Source: Thermoplasmata archaeon (lineage in GTDB: Archaea > Thermoplasmatota > Thermoplasmata > WALJ01). From it: a DNA stretch of 7,949 nt. Below the pieces are notes generated by a model that saw only the letters and a list, made by a program, of their open reading frames with translations, made no database searches and was not told the DNA's origin. The stretch covers positions 1 through 7,949 of the forward strand of contig JALSOU010000175.1 of assembly GCA_026986305.1 (NCBI GenBank), written 5' to 3'. Positions 5,340 through 7,949 of the stretch are shown piece by piece (position 1 is the first letter of the stretch; each line of letters starts with the position of its first letter). The position numbers and the translations under genes are program-made.

Positions 5340-7949
5340 TCAATAATCCTCTTCATTGGTTTCTCCTTCATCTACCTCTTCAATTACCTCTTTCTTCGCA
5401 TATACGCTTTTTACGCTTGAGCGGGTGGATAGCGTGAGGACTATGGAGATTATGGCGAATATAAGACCGGAGAGCGCCAGAATCAGAGGAAGCAAGGGCT
5501 GAGAAGGTGCGGAGCTGGAATGAACCTCATTAGACGAAGCCCCGGGTTTTTCTGTGTCTGAGTGCAGAGGACTGGTTCCGTTCTCATATTCCTCAAGGTT
5601 GCTCATTCCATCGCCGTCTGTGTCCTCTTTTGCATCTGAGGAATTCAGCGGATTCAGTCCATAGGATATTTCCCAGACATCTGGCATGCCATCGTTGTCA
5701 TCATCAGGGTCCGCATTATCACCTATGCCGTCTCCATCCGAATCTCTCCATTCATGCTCATCCTTCGGGAAGGCATCCACTGTGTCGTTGTATCCATCGT
5801 TATCGTCATCGTTGTCGAAGGAATCCGGAATTCCGTCGTGGTCCGTGTCCAGCGGAACTGAATTCGGGTCATGGCTGTCGGTTCCAAGAACTATTTCCAG
5901 AGAATCTGAATATCCATCGTTATCGTCATCGTCATCCAGATAATCAGGTATGCCATCTCCATCCGAATCCGCAGGAACAGAATGTGGATTCTTCGGGTCG
6001 CTTCCTGCAATAATTTCCTGAAAATCTGTGTATCCATCGTTGTCATCATCCGGGTCAGCATTGTCTCCTATCCCATCTCCATCGGTGTCTGCCCATTCAT
6101 TGGGATCCTTCGGGAAGGCATCCACCGTGTCATTGTATCCATCGTTATCGTCATCAGTATCGGCATTGTCTCCTATTCCGTCGCCGTCTGTATCTATCCA
6201 TTCGCTTGCGTTGTACGGGAATGCATCCTGTGAATCTACAACCCCATCGTTGTCGTCATCCATATCCTCGTTATCTCCTATTCCGTCTCCGTCTGTGTCT
6301 CTCCACTCATTCGGGTCCTTCGGGAAAGCATCCGCAGAATCGTTGAAGCCATCGTTATCGTCATCAGGGTCCTCATTATCTCCTATTCCATCTCCATCTG
6401 TATCTGCCCATTCAGTGGCATTATACGGAAATGCGTCCTCATAATCAGGTACTCCATCGTTGTCATCATCGCTGTCTGCATTATCACCTATTCCATCTCC
6501 ATCGTTATCACTCCACTCTGTTGGGTCTTTTGGAAATGCGTCATCTGTGTCGTTGTATCCATCGTTGTCATCGTCGGGGTCCTCATTATCGCCGATGCCA
6601 TCTCCATCTGTGTCTTCCCATTCATTTGGGTCTTTCGGGAAAGCGTCTTCATAGTCCGGAACACCGTCATTATCATCGTCCGTGTCTGTATTGTCTCCTA
6701 TTCCATCTCCATCTGTGTCTTCCCACTCGTTGGGGTCTTTAGGGAAAGCATCCACCGTATCATTGTATCCGTCGTTATCGTCATCTGAATCCAGAACATC
6801 TGGAATTCCATCGTGGTCTGTGTCCAAAGGCAGTGAGTTCGGGTCATATGGGTCAGAGCCAGCAGCTATTTCAGCCGTGTCATTGTATCCGTCGTTGTCG
6901 TCATCAGGGTCTGCGTTATCTCCTATTCCGTCTCCATCGTTATCGCTCCACTCATTCGGGTCATGGGGGAAGGCATCGTCTATGTTCTGCACTCCATCTC
7001 CATCCCAGTCCCAGTTTTCTGGGTTGCCGATGTAAATAGTCACATTTCCATAGACCACGATGCCACCGGAGTCCGTAACCCTGAGGACAACATGGTATAT
7101 TCCGGGAATATCGTAAACATGAACAGCGTGGGAGCTATTTCTTGATGAGAAATCCCATGTTCCATCCCCGTCAAAATCCCAGGAGTATGAGCTTATGTTT
7201 TCGTCCACAACGATTGGGTTAAATGCGACCTCTGAGCCCACGCTCCAGTTCTGTGTTCCGCCCATCCAGATAAAAGGTGCATGGTTCGGAACAGGAAGCA
7301 CTGTGAAGTAGAGAGGGTCTGAGAAGTTAGTATGGCCCATTTCATTGAGAGCGCTCACCCTCCAGTAATAGGAGCCTTCCGGAAGATTTACAGTGTAGCT
7401 CAGTGTGTTTCCAGTGTCTATTGTAATTGGAGATGAGAACGAGGGGTCCTGAGATATCTGCACCTCATAATTCCCTGCCGGGTCGGAGTAATTGAGGTTG
7501 TTCATATAAACTGGCCTCCACCTTAGTGTTGTAGGTGCATAGACATCCCCTTTCGGGCTTACAGCCTGAGCCTTTGCAGGATATACATCATCCCTTACGA
7601 ATGAGCCGAGAGTGAACTCTGTGCTGTTGGCCTCCACACTTATATTCTGCCATGTGTAGTTCACCTGATACATGTACTGTGGCTCACCCATCGTGTCATC
7701 AAGCCACTCATAGCCATCTATCTGGAAGCCGCTGCTTTCCCATGAATCCGAGCTTTCGTTCCATTCCAGCGTGGTGTAGTTTCCAAGGGTCTGCCAAGGC
7801 CATTCATATATATCCCAGTAATGCGGGTTTATCTTCACGCTGTAATTGTGTATATACGGCTTATCTGAATGTCCCTGTCCTGCATCGCCTGCCAGAGCAT
7901 GGGTGTAGAAGTACGGGTACTCTGAGGATTTCCTGTATCCCACTGGTGT
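5340..7949 (-). CDS. surface protein with Fn3-like, PKD and TSP3 repeats (partial)
   Basis: C-terminal 869 residues of a large cell-surface protein; the reading frame runs off the window edge, so the true start and any signal peptide are missing. Numbering is from the in-frame GTG at 7943, which is not a proposed start. Residues 1-125 are unrecognised, rich in Trp, Tyr and N-glycosylation sequons. Residues 127-216 look fibronectin-III-like (YEVQISQDPSF, SYYWRVSALNEMG). Residues 222-306 form a PKD domain (SYSWDFDGDGTWDF, VTDSGGIV). Residues 310-795 are thrombospondin type-3-like acidic repeats of the DTDGDGIGDN / DDDNDGYND type, expected to bind calcium. A membrane anchor spans 817-838 (LLPLILALSGLIFAIIS), followed by a basic stretch and an acidic tail ending EETNEEDY-like (GETNEEDY). 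This suggests an outward-facing protein held by a C-terminal helix. About 22 NxS/T sequons suggest heavy glycosylation. Adhesion or a structural role, or an unseen N-terminal enzyme, are all possible. Confidence 0.88.
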   Translation of the reverse strand, partial: TPVGYRKSSEYPYFYTHALAGDAGQGHSDKPYIHNYSVKINPHYWDIYEWPWQTLGNYTTLEWNESSDSWESSGFQIDGYEWLDDTMGEPQYMYQVNYTWQNISVEANSTEFTLGSFVRDDVYPAKAQAVSPKGDVYAPTTLRWRPVYMNNLNYSDPAGNYEVQISQDPSFSSPITIDTGNTLSYTVNLPEGSYYWRVSALNEMGHTNFSDPLYFTVLPVPNHAPFIWMGGTQNWSVGSEVAFNPIVVDENISSYSWDFDGDGTWDFSSRNSSHAVHVYDIPGIYHVVLRVTDSGGIVVYGNVTIYIGNPENWDWDGDGVQNIDDAFPHDPNEWSDNDGDGIGDNADPDDDNDGYNDTAEIAAGSDPYDPNSLPLDTDHDGIPDVLDSDDDNDGYNDTVDAFPKDPNEWEDTDGDGIGDNTDTDDDNDGVPDYEDAFPKDPNEWEDTDGDGIGDNEDPDDDNDGYNDTDDAFPKDPTEWSDNDGDGIGDNADSDDDNDGVPDYEDAFPYNATEWADTDGDGIGDNEDPDDDNDGFNDSADAFPKDPNEWRDTDGDGIGDNEDMDDDNDGVVDSQDAFPYNASEWIDTDGDGIGDNADTDDDNDGYNDTVDAFPKDPNEWADTDGDGIGDNADPDDDNDGYTDFQEIIAGSDPKNPHSVPADSDGDGIPDYLDDDDDNDGYSDSLEIVLGTDSHDPNSVPLDTDHDGIPDSFDNDDDNDGYNDTVDAFPKDEHEWRDSDGDGIGDNADPDDDNDGMPDVWEISYGLNPLNSSDAKEDTDGDGMSNLEEYENGTSPLHSDTEKPGASSNEVHSSSAPSQPLLPLILALSGLIFAIISIVLTLSTRSSVKSVYAKKEVIEEVDEGETNEEDY
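5430..5495 (-). other. C-terminal transmembrane anchor of the surface protein
   Basis: Codons 817-838 encode an uninterrupted hydrophobic helix (LLPLILALSG then LIFAIISIVLTL). It is preceded by a Ser/Pro-rich linker (residues 797-816) and followed by RSSVKSVYAKK. The basic flank on the C-terminal side predicts that the short acidic tail is cytoplasmic and the repeats lie outside. Confidence 0.85.
5791..6030 (-). repeat. two adjacent 120-bp variant TSP3 units
   Basis: Two in-frame 40-residue units, anchored on the plus strand by TATCCATCGTTATCGTCATC at 5791 and 5911, with the next anchor at 6031. They encode EIIAGSDPKNPHSVP and EIVLGTDSHDPNSVP in place of the DAFPKDPNEW of the common unit, and DGIPD in place of DGIGDN. 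They flank the C-terminal side of the 105-bp array. Confidence 0.85.
6031..6765 (-). repeat. seven tandem 105-bp TSP3 units
   Basis: In-frame tandem array. The plus-strand anchor (CCATCGTTRTCRTCATC-like, coding for DDDNDG) recurs with exact 105-base spacing starting at 6031, 6136, 6241, 6346, 6451, 6556, 6661 and then 6766. Each 35-residue unit follows the pattern DTDGDGIGDN, DDDNDG, then DAFPKDPNEW or DAFPYNATEW. The lengths never break the frame. Copies differ at many silent positions, so the array is old or under selection at protein level rather than freshly amplified. Confidence 0.92.
6766..6885 (-). repeat. single 120-bp variant TSP3 unit
   Basis: One 40-residue unit on the N-terminal side of the seven-copy array, encoding EIAAGSDPYDPNSLPLDTDHDGIPD. 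It is closest to the 120-bp unit at 5791-5910, sharing DPNSxPLDTDHDGIPD. Anchors at 6766 and 6886 set its length. Confidence 0.85.

Noticed and set aside
5686..6991. Regularly spaced repeats resembling a CRISPR-like array
   Set aside because: Unit lengths are 105 and 120 bases, copies are degenerate throughout, and the whole array is one intact minus-strand reading frame with calcium-loop repeats.
5630..7145. Several plus-strand open frames rich in Ser, Pro, His or Arg opposite the surface protein
   Set aside because: They are low-complexity antisense shadows of the acidic repeat array (DGDGIGDN reads back as SPIPSPS). They recur with the repeat period and have no ribosome binding sites.

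Overview
This is a compact archaeal window, read entirely from the minus strand. It most likely comes from the Thermoplasmatota or a close euryarchaeal relative. The archaeal assignment rests on Rpo7 (RpoE'), Spt4 (RpoE''), ribosomal proteins S24e and S27ae, a DUF359-type GTP-dependent dephospho-CoA kinase, and GGAGG/GGTGA ribosome binding sites. The Thermoplasmatota suggestion is weaker. It rests on an alkyltransferase-like/endonuclease V fusion, a domain pairing I know from Ferroplasma, plus a large PKD/thrombospondin-type-3 surface protein. No rRNA, tRNA, insertion sequence or CRISPR array was seen, and no gene-free stretch exceeds about 50 bases.

Layout in transcription order (right to left): (1) 7949-5340, the 3' part of a large secreted, membrane-anchored surface protein. 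It has a fibronectin-III-like domain, a PKD domain, a long acidic calcium-binding repeat array and a C-terminal membrane anchor; its 5' end lies outside the window. (2) A 48-base gap with a TATA-like promoter. (3) A tightly packed information-processing operon: rpo7, spt4, dephospho-CoA kinase, rps24e, rps27ae. Neighbours overlap or are one base apart, except that the kinase start is uncertain. (4) A 39-base gap with a second, weaker promoter candidate. (5) purS, purL and an ATL-endonuclease V fusion, again coupled. PurS and PurL supply two of the three parts of FGAM synthase in de novo purine synthesis; the glutaminase PurQ is not in the window. The third gene is a repair protein for deaminated purine (hypoxanthine) in DNA.

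Most of the window is ordinary core genome. Three things deserve a second look. The repair fusion has a Cys-less alkyltransferase-like domain and overlaps purL. The surface protein's repeat array has a regular architecture of 105- and 120-base units, with N-glycosylation sequons that alternate in position. The purine and repair genes share an apparent transcription unit. I found no convincing evidence for an undescribed multi-gene system.
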